From NCBI GenBank assembly GCA_009840005.1, contig VXOR01000114.1, positions 2,115 through 64,209 of the forward strand: a stretch of DNA of 62,095 nt, in the 5' to 3' direction. Positions 34,454 through 42,776 of this stretch are shown here, piece by piece. The position numbers and the translations under genes are program-made. This stretch comes from Gemmatimonadota bacterium (GTDB lineage: Bacteria; Latescibacterota; UBA2968; UBA8231). The notes under the pieces were generated by a model. That model did no database searches, was not told where the DNA came from, and saw nothing but the letters and a program-made list of their open reading frames with translations. The first letter of the stretch is position 1. Each line of letters starts with the position of its first letter.

Positions 34454-35351
34454 CGCTACTCAAGCTTTCGAAGATGCGCCGATACCCTTCGTAGCGCACC
34501 AGCGAGATGCGGCCGGCTGCCACCGCTGCACGGACGGCACAACCAGGTTCGTGCAAGTGGCTGCAATCGCCAAATTGGCACTGGCCGCGCAAGGGGTCTA
34601 ATTCGGGATAATACTCCGCTAGTTCAGCGGATTTTACCCCCCATAAGCGGAGCTCTTTAACTCCTGGTGTATCGGCCACATAGCCGCCTTGTTGCAGCTT
34701 AAACAAATGGACGACTGTGGTCGTGTGCCGGCCCCGGTCGTGGCGCTTCATTATTTCTTTTGTCTTCAGTCCCAACCCTTGCTCAACAGCGTTGAGCAAG
34801 GTCGATTTGCCGACCCCAGATTGGCCGACCACGGCTGTGCTGCGGTTGAGCAGGGCTGCTTTGAACGCATCCATGCCATCGCCTCGTAGAGCACTGGTGC
34901 GATAGATTGGATAACCAAGCGCCTCGTAGGGTCCCGTCAGCGTATCTACCGCTTCACGGGAGACTAAATCGACCTTGTTGATGCAAACCACGGGCTGGAG
35001 ATTCCCCTTGACGGCCATGACGACCGCTCGATCGATAAATCCGCGGCGGGGCTTTGGCTGACTCGCAGCCACAACGACGACCAATTGCTCCATATTGACA
35101 AAGAGTATCTGCTCAAACCGGCGCGTTCCACTGGCCCCACGCGAAAACTTGGAAGAGCGGGTATGCACCGCTTCGATGATACCCGTCCGTTCGGCTGTCG
35201 GCACGATCTCAACCCAGTCACCGGCGACGACCGGAGAGCTAGTCTTGCGGTCCCCGGCCTTGAGACGGCCCCTAATTTTGCACTGCCAGTGGCTTTGCTC
35301 GACTTCGACGAGGCACTGTAGCCCAGAAACTCTGATGATGCGGCCCTGCAT
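34446..35351 (-). CDS. rsgA: Ribosome small-subunit-dependent GTPase RsgA
   Basis: RsgA is a circularly permuted GTPase that checks late 30S maturation. The 301-residue protein has an OB-fold (VVAGDWVEIVPTAERTGIIE). The permuted G motifs follow in the order NKVD (125-128), P-loop GQSGVGKS (176-183), DTPG (227-230). The C-terminal zinc finger uses Cys258, Cys263, His265 and Cys271 (CQFGDCSHLHEPGC). The length is normal. The start lies 17 bases after the phosphoesterase stop. Confidence 0.96.
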   Translation of the reverse strand: MQGRIIRVSGLQCLVEVEQSHWQCKIRGRLKAGDRKTSSPVVAGDWVEIVPTAERTGIIEAVHTRSSKFSRGASGTRRFEQILFVNMEQLVVVVAASQPKPRRGFIDRAVVMAVKGNLQPVVCINKVDLVSREAVDTLTGPYEALGYPIYRTSALRGDGMDAFKAALLNRSTAVVGQSGVGKSTLLNAVEQGLGLKTKEIMKRHDRGRHTTTVVHLFKLQQGGYVADTPGVKELRLWGVKSAELAEYYPELDPLRGQCQFGDCSHLHEPGCAVRAAVAAGRISLVRYEGYRRIFESLSSDE

Positions 35352-35368
35352 GTGCGATCAGCCCCTGC

Positions 35369-36091
35369 CTACTCCCCTTTGGCGAGGCGCTCGGCTAGGT
35401 AGTTGGGGTAGCCGAGATTGTCGATCTTCTGCTGGGTCAGCTTGACCGGGTATTCGACGCGCTGGAGTTCGATCCATTGTTCGTCGGTATCCCACAGGGT
35501 GTACGCCGACCGCCAGTCGCCATCGCGGGGTTGGCCGACGCTGCCGACGGAGACCAAGAATTGATGATTCCCTACGGCAACCGTAGCCGAAGTCAGCGGT
35601 ATGGGATAGTCTCGCATCTTGCAGTAAATGCGCGCCTCGTGCGTGTGGCCGACAAAAGCCAAGGGCCATTTGAGATGGCTCATACACCAGGCGACGCGAT
35701 CGTACATGAGGAGGGGTTCCCATTCTTCGGGCTTAAGGGGGTTGGCGTGGGACAAAGCCGCATTGCCCTCCACACGCCGAAAGGCCCCTTGCCGCAAAAA
35801 ATCGCGTTCTTCCTCCCCCAACATCTCGCAAGCTTGGTAGAGCGAAGGACGAGCCAACAAATTAAAAGACTGAATGCACGCCGGCTCTAACATCGCTTGG
35901 TCGTGGTTGCCCAATACGATCTGGGCCTCTACCTCCTTGAGCCGATAGATACAGCCCAAAGGATCGGGACCGTATCCGACGATGTCCCCCAAGCAGATAA
36001 TGCGCTCGGCACCGGCGTTGGCCGCGGCGATTAATACGGCCTCTAGCGCTTCGAGATTTGCGTGAATATCGGCGAGTACTGCGATCTTCAA
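35369..36091 (-). CDS. Calcineurin-like metallophosphoesterase
   Basis: This cytoplasmic phosphoesterase of about 240 residues has the full dimetal motif set: DIHANLEAL, GDIVGYGPDP, GNHDQ, SHANP and GHTHEARIY. It is close to the MJ0936/YfcE-type group and probably acts on phosphodiesters. The start TTG 36091 gives the family N-terminus (M)KIAVLADIHAN, 13 bases after the prs1 stop. The frame continues upstream inside prs1 to 36163, but that extension has no homologous character. The physiological substrate is unknown. Confidence 0.85.
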   Translation of the reverse strand: MKIAVLADIHANLEALEAVLIAAANAGAERIICLGDIVGYGPDPLGCIYRLKEVEAQIVLGNHDQAMLEPACIQSFNLLARPSLYQACEMLGEEERDFLRQGAFRRVEGNAALSHANPLKPEEWEPLLMYDRVAWCMSHLKWPLAFVGHTHEARIYCKMRDYPIPLTSATVAVGNHQFLVSVGSVGQPRDGDWRSAYTLWDTDEQWIELQRVEYPVKLTQQKIDNLGYPNYLAERLAKGE

Positions 36092-36104
36092 GGGGGCACC
36101 CGCT

Positions 36105-37034
36105 TCAGTTGAATAGTGCGCTGATGGACGTTTCTTCGTGGATGGCGCGGATGGCGCTGGCAAAGAGCGAGGCTACCGAGCACACCTGCACCATAGAGGT
36201 GCGGGCATCTACCGGCAAGGGGATCGTATCGGTAATGGCTAAGGCTTGGAAGTTGAATTGATCCAGCCGCGCTATCGTCTCCTTGGTTAGAGTGCCGTGG
36301 ACGCAACCGGCATAGACTTTGCGCGCCCCGCGCTCCTTGACCGCGGCCGCTCCCTTGAGAATGGAATCACCAGTAATAATCGCGTCGTCGAAGAATACGA
36401 CATCTCGGTCGGCTACGTCGCCAATAACCCTGTTTTCCCCGGCCGCTTGATCGACGACGACGAGGGGCAACCCCAACCGCTGGGCGTAGGTTTCGGTGAC
36501 CTTGGCGCGGCTGATGTCTGGGGCGGCCGCGACCAAATTATCTCGGTTGAGGTCCGCGTCGGCGTAGTAGGAGCATATTGCCGGGACGCCACTTAGTTGA
36601 TCCACTAGGATCCGGCTAAAACCCATAGTCTGCGGGCTGTGTAAAGTCATGGTGAGAATGCGGTCCGCCCCCGCCTCGGCTATCAGGTCGGCCACTAAGC
36701 GACCCGTCACGGAAATTCTTGGCTCGTCCTTGCTATCGGCCAGCGCATACGGATAGTAGGGCAAGACCGCGGTGATACGGCCAGCCGAGGCGTATTTTAG
36801 GGCGTCGAGGGCTATGAGCAACTCCATCAAGTAGTCGCTAACGGGCGGGCACGAAGTTTGAATAAAAAACACATCGCGGCCACGCACGTTTTCGCAGATC
36901 TTCACCTTTATATTTTCGTTACTAAAGTCGATAAACTCGATGCGCCCTGGCTCAAGGGCCAGCGACTGGTAAATACCCTCAGCTAATGCGGGATTACTCC
37001 GCCCGGCGAAAACTTTGAGATCTGCACGGCCCAT
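36105..37034 (-). CDS. Ribose-phosphate pyrophosphokinase-like protein, paralogue 1
   Basis: This 309-residue protein of the Prs family starts at ATG 37034, seven bases after AAAGGA. The double phosphoribosyltransferase-type fold is clear: VLPYYPYALADSKDEPRISV, DRILTMTLHSPQ and VADRDVVFFDDAIITGDSI. The catalytic flexible loop that reads DKRR in active enzymes appears here as DQAAGEN. The canonical LDLHA and DDIIDT signatures are altered. PRPP synthesis is therefore doubtful; a regulatory subunit, like the eukaryotic PRPP-synthetase-associated proteins, is an alternative. A second paralogue with DKRR retained lies at 38453-39403. The gene lies between the phosphoesterase and the TPR gene. Confidence 0.85.
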   Translation of the reverse strand: MGRADLKVFAGRSNPALAEGIYQSLALEPGRIEFIDFSNENIKVKICENVRGRDVFFIQTSCPPVSDYLMELLIALDALKYASAGRITAVLPYYPYALADSKDEPRISVTGRLVADLIAEAGADRILTMTLHSPQTMGFSRILVDQLSGVPAICSYYADADLNRDNLVAAAPDISRAKVTETYAQRLGLPLVVVDQAAGENRVIGDVADRDVVFFDDAIITGDSILKGAAAVKERGARKVYAGCVHGTLTKETIARLDQFNFQALAITDTIPLPVDARTSMVQVCSVASLFASAIRAIHEETSISALFN

Positions 37035-37045
37035 CAACAAATCCT

Positions 37046-37714
37046 TTAGAACATGGCTAGTGCCGCTCGGGCTTGTGCGGCAATTGGGTACTGGGCGAAC
37101 GTGCGACTGACCTGTTCGAGTAGGGCTTGTTGCTTGTCGCTTTGGCCGGCCAACCCATATATTCGGGCTGCTTCCATCCGCGCCATCGCCTCGCGGATAG
37201 TCCCGGCCTGCTGGGCTGCATACGTTTCGTAGTGCTGAGCCGCGGCCACAAGCTGCCCTTCGGCTTCGAGGCAGGCACCCAGACCGCTTTGGGCGGCATA
37301 GGCCAACACATCCACGGGCTCGTAGTTGGCCAAGTAGGTCTGGTAATAGCCCCGAGCTTCAACATAACGGCCCTGCGCGTAGTAGAGATTGGCCAAGAGC
37401 ACGGTCCCTTGAGCTGCAGCCGGGGTTCCGGCATAGGCGGACACCAACTCCTCGGCTCGGCGGATCGCCTCAGTCGGCTCTCCGCCCTGTTCGACCATCA
37501 GCACATCGCCGAGGAGAGCCGCGGCTTTGAGCCGGTCCGCCTCCTTGGACTCCATAAAATAATTGATGGCCACAATGACCGCGACCACGGCAACGGCCCC
37601 ACCGACAAAGAGACGGGCACGCTCTTTGACGTATTCGACCGCTTCCATGATCCATTCGACAAACTCATCTTCGCGGAGTTCACTCTTGCTCAGTTTACGG
37701 CGTTCACTCGACAT
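37046..37714 (-). CDS. Membrane-anchored TPR protein
   Basis: This 222-residue protein has a charged cytoplasmic N-terminus (MSSERRKLSKSELRED) and a single transmembrane helix at about 36-52 (LFVGGAVAVVAVIVAINYFM). Four to five tetratricopeptide-like repeats fill the remainder. The layout matches YfgM-like or TPR_21 proteins that tether TPRs at the periplasmic face. It lies between prs1 (11 bases) and apt (36 bases). The partner proteins are unknown. Confidence 0.78.
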   Translation of the reverse strand: MSSERRKLSKSELREDEFVEWIMEAVEYVKERARLFVGGAVAVVAVIVAINYFMESKEADRLKAAALLGDVLMVEQGGEPTEAIRRAEELVSAYAGTPAAAQGTVLLANLYYAQGRYVEARGYYQTYLANYEPVDVLAYAAQSGLGACLEAEGQLVAAAQHYETYAAQQAGTIREAMARMEAARIYGLAGQSDKQQALLEQVSRTFAQYPIAAQARAALAMF

Positions 37715-37750
37715 GAAGGTATAGTGTCTCCATTGTTTGGGGTTCGGGTT

Positions 37751-38263
37751 TCAATAGACGATAGTGCTTTCCAATTTGTACCCGGCCAAGCGGTCGCGGC
37801 CTGACAAAAAGCTCAACTCGGCCAACACGCTGATACCCACGACAACCGCTCCTAGCTCTTCGAGCGTTTGACACGTCGCTACCAAGGTGCCGCCGGTGGC
37901 CAAAACGTCATCCACGATCAAGACCTTCTGCCCCGATGCGATGGCATCGGTGTGGATTTCTAAGGCCGTCGCGCCGTATTCAAGGGCGTAATCGCGACTC
38001 AGCGTGGCCGCCGGTAGCTTGCCCGGTTTGCGCACTGGCACAAAACCACAGCCCAATTCGAGTGCTATGGGCACGGCGAACACGAAGCCGCGGGCCTCTA
38101 TGCCGACGATTAGGTCCACTTCGGCGTCCACAAAAGGTTCGAGCATAGCTTGGACCGCAGCGGATAAACCAGCAGGGTCTTTAAGCAGCGGCGTGATGTC
38201 TTTGAAGTAGATGCCGTCTTGTGGGAAGTTGGGAATTTCGCGGATTAGGTTTTTTATATTCAT
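37751..38263 (-). CDS. apt: Adenine phosphoribosyltransferase
   Basis: Apt converts adenine and PRPP to AMP. The 170-residue protein shows the family start (IREIPNFPQDGIYFKDITPL), IVGIEARGFVF, VRKPGKLPA and the PRPP loop VLIVDDVLATGGT. The length is normal. It lies in the same minus-strand run as two Prs-like genes, giving a local PRPP theme. A TATAAT lies seven bases upstream of the ATG, so it may have its own leaderless promoter. Confidence 0.97.
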   Translation of the reverse strand: MNIKNLIREIPNFPQDGIYFKDITPLLKDPAGLSAAVQAMLEPFVDAEVDLIVGIEARGFVFAVPIALELGCGFVPVRKPGKLPAATLSRDYALEYGATALEIHTDAIASGQKVLIVDDVLATGGTLVATCQTLEELGAVVVGISVLAELSFLSGRDRLAGYKLESTIVY

Positions 38264-38270
38264 TTTACAT

Positions 38271-38276
38271 ATTATA
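38271..38276 (-). promoter_or_regulatory. TATAAT box seven bases before the apt ATG
   Basis: On the minus strand TATAAT is followed by ATGTAAA and then the apt ATG. The geometry equals that at miaA. There is no ribosome-binding site between, so a leaderless transcript is plausible. Confidence 0.4.
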
Positions 38277-38287
38277 TGTTATGAGTC

Positions 38288-38449
38288 TTAAAACAGCGCA
38301 TAAATAAAGGGAGCTACCGCCGACCCTTGGGTCGTGACTATTAACAATCCCAACAGAATCAAAGTGAAAAATATCGGCCCCAACCACCACTTTTTGCGCA
38401 CTTTCATAAAATCCCATAACTCAGCTAATATACTCAATTTACTTACCAT
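38288..38449 (-). CDS. DUF5989-family membrane microprotein
   Basis: This 53-residue protein starts at ATG 38449, three bases after the prs2 stop, and ends with TAA at 38288-38290. The sequence runs LAELWDFMKVRKKWWLGPIF, then one hydrophobic helix (LILLGLLIV) and the end TQGSAVAPFIYALF. This matches the DUF5989 pattern: ELWDF, RKK, a single TM helix and TQGSAVAPFIY. Homologues are frequent beside SxtJ-like proteins and carbamoyltransferases in glycan clusters, but none is here. The function is unknown; the protein is an inner-membrane single-pass microprotein by sequence. Confidence 0.85.
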   Translation of the reverse strand: MVSKLSILAELWDFMKVRKKWWLGPIFFTLILLGLLIVTTQGSAVAPFIYALF

Positions 38450-38452
38450 CAA

Positions 38453-39403
38453 CTAGTCCTCCCATTCAATCAAGCGGCTCACTGACTCGCCGTGGTGAAT
38501 AGCTTTGATGGCATCCCCTAACAACCGAGCGACGCTTAGCACGGCGATTTTGTGCCTTGGCTTGTCCGCAGGCAAGGGAATGGTATTCGTAGTGGCGAAT
38601 GCTTCCACCGAGGAGGCGTCGATCCTTTCCAAGGCTTGTCCAGAAAAAACGCCGTGCGTACAGCCGGCCAGTATCCGGCGCACGCCCCTTTCTTTGAGGA
38701 CCCGTATCGACTCCATCATAGACCCCCCTGTCAGCACCTCCTCGTCGAAGAGCAAGGCGTCGCGGCCTTCGACCTCGCCGATCATGTTTTTGATTTCGAC
38801 CTTTTCGTCGTCCGCGTGGCGGCGTTTGTCCATAATGGCCAGCGGCAAGCCGAGCCGGCGTGCGTACGCGCTGGCTTCGTCGGCACTCCCCACATCGGGC
38901 GACACGACCACGGCATTGCTGAGGTCTTTCATCCGCATAAAATTGCACAGCAGGCTCGTAGCCCACAGTTGGTCAACCGGAATGCGCGAGAACGCCACGA
39001 TTTGCGGGCTGTGCAAGGTAATGGTTAAGATCCGGTCGGCCCCGGCCACTTGGAGTAAGTCGGCGACGAGGCGGGCGCTAATAGAAATGCGGGGTTCATC
39101 CTTTTTGTCGGCGCGCACATAAGGATAATAGGGTAGCACGGCCGTGATCCGGCGCGACGATGCGTACTTGAGCGCATCGATTAGCAACAGAAGTTCAACG
39201 AAGTGATGATTGACCGGGGATGCTGACGTCTGGATGACGAAGACGTCGTCTTCGCGCACATTCTCCTCAATTTTAACCTTTATATTGTCGTTGGGCTCCC
39301 GGACGATCCGGCGGCGAGTGGGCACGATGGCCAAGTAATCACATATTTCTTGGGCCAGTTGTGGATTGCTGGAACCCGATAATATTTTCAAGTGATTTTT
39401 CAT
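38453..39403 (-). CDS. Ribose-phosphate pyrophosphokinase-like protein, paralogue 2
   Basis: This 316-residue Prs-family protein is the closer of the two paralogues to active enzymes: it keeps IMDKRRHADD in the flexible loop and VVVSPDVGSADEA. It has VLPYYPYVRADKKDEPRISI and DRILTITLHSPQ. The PRPP loop reads LLFDEEVLTGGS, where canonical Prs has DDIIDTGGT, so the second Asp is Glu and the Asp before Thr is Leu. Activity is plausible but not assured. It diverges from the RHH antitoxin gene. It is followed by the DUF5989 gene and apt, so the run is probably one operon making PRPP-linked proteins. Confidence 0.88.
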   Translation of the reverse strand: MKNHLKILSGSSNPQLAQEICDYLAIVPTRRRIVREPNDNIKVKIEENVREDDVFVIQTSASPVNHHFVELLLLIDALKYASSRRITAVLPYYPYVRADKKDEPRISISARLVADLLQVAGADRILTITLHSPQIVAFSRIPVDQLWATSLLCNFMRMKDLSNAVVVSPDVGSADEASAYARRLGLPLAIMDKRRHADDEKVEIKNMIGEVEGRDALLFDEEVLTGGSMMESIRVLKERGVRRILAGCTHGVFSGQALERIDASSVEAFATTNTIPLPADKPRHKIAVLSVARLLGDAIKAIHHGESVSRLIEWED

Positions 39404-39460
39404 GTTCTAATCCCAATTGTAACATTAAAGACCAGCCCAAACTAAGGCAAGAGGCTCGTC

Positions 39461-39489
39461 TTGACAGCCCGTTGGGACAAAGCTACCTT
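39461..39489 (+). promoter_or_regulatory. Candidate promoter for the toxin-antitoxin pair
   Basis: A perfect TTGACA at 39461-39466 is followed after 17 bases by a weak TACCTT at 39484-39489. It lies 40 bases upstream of the RHH start. A purine-rich AAAGGAAAGGGG precedes the ATG. Confidence 0.35.
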
Positions 39490-39529
39490 GGCAGCTTCCC
39501 GCCGCTTGTCAGAAAAAGGAAAGGGGCTT

Positions 39530-39787
39530 ATGGCGCGCGTAAATATCATGCTGCCGGACGAGCTGCTCGAACGCATCGATCAAGTTGCGCAGCAGGAAGG
39601 CGTAAGCCGCAGCAAGCTCCTGCGCCTAGCTTTTATGGCGTACTGCCAGCAACGGGAGGAAACGTATGAGTACCAGCGAAAACAGGCCGCTATTGAACAC
39701 GGAATGGCGCTCCAAGACAGCTTGCGCGAAAAGGCACTGCCTTGGGATCCTCTCACGATCCTACGCGAGGAAAGACAAGCGCGGTGA
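39530..39787 (+). CDS. Ribbon-helix-helix antitoxin-like protein
   Basis: This 85-residue protein begins MARVNIMLPDELLERIDQVA and continues with QEGVSRSKLLRLAFMAY, a ribbon-helix-helix DNA-binding domain. The C-terminal half (YEYQRKQAAIEHGMALQDSL) is the likely toxin-binding part. ATG 39530 has a strong purine-rich ribosome-binding site; an in-frame upstream Met at 39461 would add an uncharacteristic leader. It overlaps the PIN gene as GTGA. The pair looks like a VapBC-type module with typical autorepression by the antitoxin. Confidence 0.85.
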   Translation: MARVNIMLPDELLERIDQVAQQEGVSRSKLLRLAFMAYCQQREETYEYQRKQAAIEHGMALQDSLREKALPWDPLTILREERQAR

Positions 39788-40212
39788 TTCGCTACGCGCT
39801 AGATACCTCCATTATGCTGAGGTGGTTTTCTCCAGCGCACGATGTGGATACCCACAAGGCCCTTGGCCTGCGCCAAGAGCAGCTAGCGGAAAGAATCGCA
39901 CTGACTGTGCTCGATCAATCTATATACGAACTGGCCCATGTGCTCAAGGAAAGCCGCCAATTCGATCGCACCCATATCGACGACGCCTTGGCCAGTTTGG
40001 AGTACATGCACTTGGATATTGTGCCCTACAACGCTGAAATTACCCGCAAAGCCACTCAAATTGCCTTTGAGCATTCCATCAGCATGTACGCCGCCGGCTT
40101 CATCGCCTTAGGTGCCCATTTCCGCTGCCAAGCCGTGACCAGCGACAGCGACCTGTACCGCAAAGTCGCTTCCCTGCCCTGGACCGTGCTTTTGGCCGAC
40201 TTAAACTTCTGA
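39784..40212 (+). CDS. PIN-domain toxin-like protein with altered active site
   Basis: This 142-residue PIN-domain protein starts at GTG 39784, overlapping the antitoxin stop. The first acidic residue (YALDTSIMLRWF), the central Glu (SIYELAHVL) and the late Asp pair (VTSDSDLY) are present. The acidic residue usually found as YDA before the ALA helix is Ala here (MYAAGFIALGAHF), which may weaken or abolish RNase activity. The family cleaves tRNA or rRNA when active. It converges with the cystathionine-synthase-like gene, with only four bases between stops. Confidence 0.82.
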   Translation: MIRYALDTSIMLRWFSPAHDVDTHKALGLRQEQLAERIALTVLDQSIYELAHVLKESRQFDRTHIDDALASLEYMHLDIVPYNAEITRKATQIAFEHSISMYAAGFIALGAHFRCQAVTSDSDLYRKVASLPWTVLLADLNF

Positions 40213-40216
40213 ATCC

Positions 40217-41398
40217 TTAGACTTCCTCAAGCGCCCTCTCTATATCGCCGATTAGTTCATCGGCGTCCTCAATGCCCACGGCATAGCGCACCAACTGGTC
40301 GGTGATACCGATAGCCAGCCGCTCCTTCCGGCTCAAATCGTAATAGGAAACGGTCGCCGGATGCGAGACCAGCGTCTCCACCCCTCCCAAGCTCGGGGCG
40401 ATATAAGGCACGGCTAGCCGATGAACAAAATTTCGCGTCTGCTCGGGGGTGCCGTCGATCTCAAAGCTGATCAACCCGCCAAAACCGCGCATTTGCTCTT
40501 TGGCCACGCAGTGATCGACGTGGCTTTCAAGGCCCGGGTAAAAGACCTGACGAACCTTGGGATGAGCTTCTAGGAACCGGGCTACTGTCATGGCTGTATC
40601 GTTTTGCCGCAGAACGCGTAATGCGAGCGTCTTCAGCCCCCGGATCAACAAAAACGAGGTGTTGGGGTCAACGATCCCGCCGGTGATTCGTTGATATTCG
40701 CCAATGGCCTCGACTAAAGGAGCCTTGCCGCAGATGGCACCCGCCATCAAATCATTGTGCCCACCGAGGTATTTGGTGGCACTGTGGATGACCAAATCAA
40801 CCCCGAAATCGAGCGGCCGCTGATTGACCGGCGTGGCCAAGGTACTGTCGATGACAACCTTGATACGCCGCTGTTTGGCAAAAGTGACGAGCTGTTCCAA
40901 GTCGAGGACGTGCAGGTGAGGGTTGGTCGGCGACTCGGTAAAGATCAAGCGGGTCTCTGGGCGCACCGCAGCCGCCAACGCATCCATATTACCGGGTTTC
41001 ACTATGGTAGATTCAATGCCGAATTTGGCCAAAACTTCGCAGAATTTGGCCGTCATGCGGTAGCAATCTTCCATCAGCACCAAGTGTTGCCCGCTGCGCA
41101 GCATGGCATAGAGCACCGAGGTAATCGAGCTCATGCCCGACGGAAAGAGCAAAGCGGCTTCGGCATTTTCCAAGGACGCTATTCTGCACTCGGCTGCCCG
41201 CTGGGTCGGATTGCCGTAGCGCCCGTATTCATAGAGTAATTTTTCGCCGGCCTTAAAGGCGGCAAATTCATCTAGATCGGCAAAGGTATAGGTAGCTGTC
41301 TGAGCAATGGGGTCAATAAGAGATTGGGCGAACTTATCCCGTTCTGCCCCCCCGTGTACCGAACGGGTCGATTCTCCGGCAAAACCATCTTGGTTCAT
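40217..41398 (-). CDS. Cys/Met-metabolism PLP enzyme (cystathionine gamma-synthase type)
   Basis: This 393-residue fold-type I PLP enzyme of the trans-sulfuration family has YGRYGNPTQRAAE, LLFPSGMSSI, TESPTNPHLHVLDL, VIDSTLATP and PLP lysine Lys209 in HSATKYLGGHND. The C-terminal half has SLGGVETLVSHPATVSYYDL. The members (cystathionine gamma-synthase, gamma-lyase, O-acylhomoserine sulfhydrylase) are hard to separate by eye. The adjacent threonine synthase uses O-phosphohomoserine, so a role in homoserine-derived methionine or cysteine synthesis is likely. It lies 13 bases downstream of the threonine synthase gene. Confidence 0.88.
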   Translation of the reverse strand: MNQDGFAGESTRSVHGGAERDKFAQSLIDPIAQTATYTFADLDEFAAFKAGEKLLYEYGRYGNPTQRAAECRIASLENAEAALLFPSGMSSITSVLYAMLRSGQHLVLMEDCYRMTAKFCEVLAKFGIESTIVKPGNMDALAAAVRPETRLIFTESPTNPHLHVLDLEQLVTFAKQRRIKVVIDSTLATPVNQRPLDFGVDLVIHSATKYLGGHNDLMAGAICGKAPLVEAIGEYQRITGGIVDPNTSFLLIRGLKTLALRVLRQNDTAMTVARFLEAHPKVRQVFYPGLESHVDHCVAKEQMRGFGGLISFEIDGTPEQTRNFVHRLAVPYIAPSLGGVETLVSHPATVSYYDLSRKERLAIGITDQLVRYAVGIEDADELIGDIERALEEV

Positions 41399-41411
41399 TG
41401 TATTTGCTCTT

Positions 41412-42776
41412 TCAGTGGCCGGCCGTAGCCAGCGTCCGCTGCTCTATGGCCTCGAGGACAGCCCGATGCACGGCTTCGTACTCAGCTTCGACCTCAATGG
41501 GAAAGTTGCGATGCTGTGGTTCGACATGAAATTCGCGCAATTGGTCTTCGTGGTATTTCACTTTGAAATCTGGAAACTTCAGCCCGTGCGCCGTGGATAT
41601 TACGATCACCCGACTCTTGGGCTCTATGTGCCCGGCTGCGACCATTTTCTCTAGTGCAGCTAAGGCGACGCCCGTGTGCGGACAGGTGAACAGCCCATTG
41701 CGGTCGGCCCTTGCACAGGCGTTGGCTAATTCGTCTTCCGTAGCCTCTTCGACTATGCCGTCGAAGGACTGCAAGGTGCGAATGGCCCGCTCCCGGCTCA
41801 CGGGGTTGCCGATCTTGATGGCGCTGGCCAAGGTGTCGCGGGCCGTTTGCGGCTCAAAGGTGCGGAACCCGTCTAGATAACTGAGATAGAGCGGATTGGC
41901 CTGGGCGGCTTGGGCGACGGCAAGGCGCGGCAACTTGTCGATAAGACCCATTTGCTTGGCCTCGATAAAACCCTTCCCCAAGGCACTGACATTGCCCAGA
42001 TTGCCGCCCGGGATGACGACCCAGTCGGGGACCTCCCAGTGAAATTGCTGTAACAGCTCAATCGCGATGGTCTTCTGCCCTTCAATACGGAGTGAATTCA
42101 TCGAGTTGGCCAGATAGATTTGGTCGCGGCGACAGATTTCCTGCACCAAGGCCATGCATCCGTCGAAATCGGTACGCAGGGCGAGCGTCAGCGCGCCATT
42201 GGCTATGGGCTGGATGAGCTGGGAAGTAGAAATCATGTCTTTGGGCAGCAAGACAATGGCTGGAATGCCAGCGGCCGCGCAATACGCAGCCAGCGCCGCC
42301 GAGGTGTCCCCGGTTGAAGCACAGGCTACTGCAGGTATAGACTGGCCCTCGGCAATCATCTGGTTGACCATGGAAACCAATACGGTCATGCCCAAGTCCT
42401 TAAACGAACCCGTGTGGCTGTTGCCGCATTGCTTTATCCACAGATCTTCCAGGCCTAGTTCGGCACCCAAACGCTCGGCCCAAAGCAGGTTGCTCCCGCC
42501 CTCGTACATAGAGACCACATTCTCGTCTTCGACGAGGGGGCAAACCATCTCTTTCTTGCCCCAAACCGAACTCCCATAGGGATGCACCGAACTCATGTAG
42601 CGCTGATCAAACAGCGTTCGCCACTCGCCGCCCGAGCGCCGCTGTAAGGATTCCATATTGTGGCGTACTTCGAGCAACCCCCCACACCTTTGACAGTGAT
42701 AGACTATTTCGTTTAGCCGATAGTGCTCGTCTTCGCAATTGAGACACTGGAACCAGGCATCATAGTAATAGGGCAT
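41412..42776 (-). CDS. thrC: Threonine synthase
   Basis: Threonine synthase converts O-phosphohomoserine to threonine with PLP. The 454-residue protein has an N-terminal zinc ribbon (Cys11, Cys14, Cys28, Cys31), PLP lysine Lys126 in [27 protein letters not shown] and the phosphate-binding GGNLGN loop. The C-terminus ends in a short extension after [14 protein letters not shown]. It is transcribed with the cystathionine-synthase-like gene. The 265-base spacer upstream carries no clear promoter by eye. Confidence 0.94.
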   Translation of the reverse strand: MPYYYDAWFQCLNCEDEHYRLNEIVYHCQRCGGLLEVRHNMESLQRRSGGEWRTLFDQRYMSSVHPYGSSVWGKKEMVCPLVEDENVVSMYEGGSNLLWAERLGAELGLEDLWIKQCGNSHTGSFKDLGMTVLVSMVNQMIAEGQSIPAVACASTGDTSAALAAYCAAAGIPAIVLLPKDMISTSQLIQPIANGALTLALRTDFDGCMALVQEICRRDQIYLANSMNSLRIEGQKTIAIELLQQFHWEVPDWVVIPGGNLGNVSALGKGFIEAKQMGLIDKLPRLAVAQAAQANPLYLSYLDGFRTFEPQTARDTLASAIKIGNPVSRERAIRTLQSFDGIVEEATEDELANACARADRNGLFTCPHTGVALAALEKMVAAGHIEPKSRVIVISTAHGLKFPDFKVKYHEDQLREFHVEPQHRNFPIEVEAEYEAVHRAVLEAIEQRTLATAGH

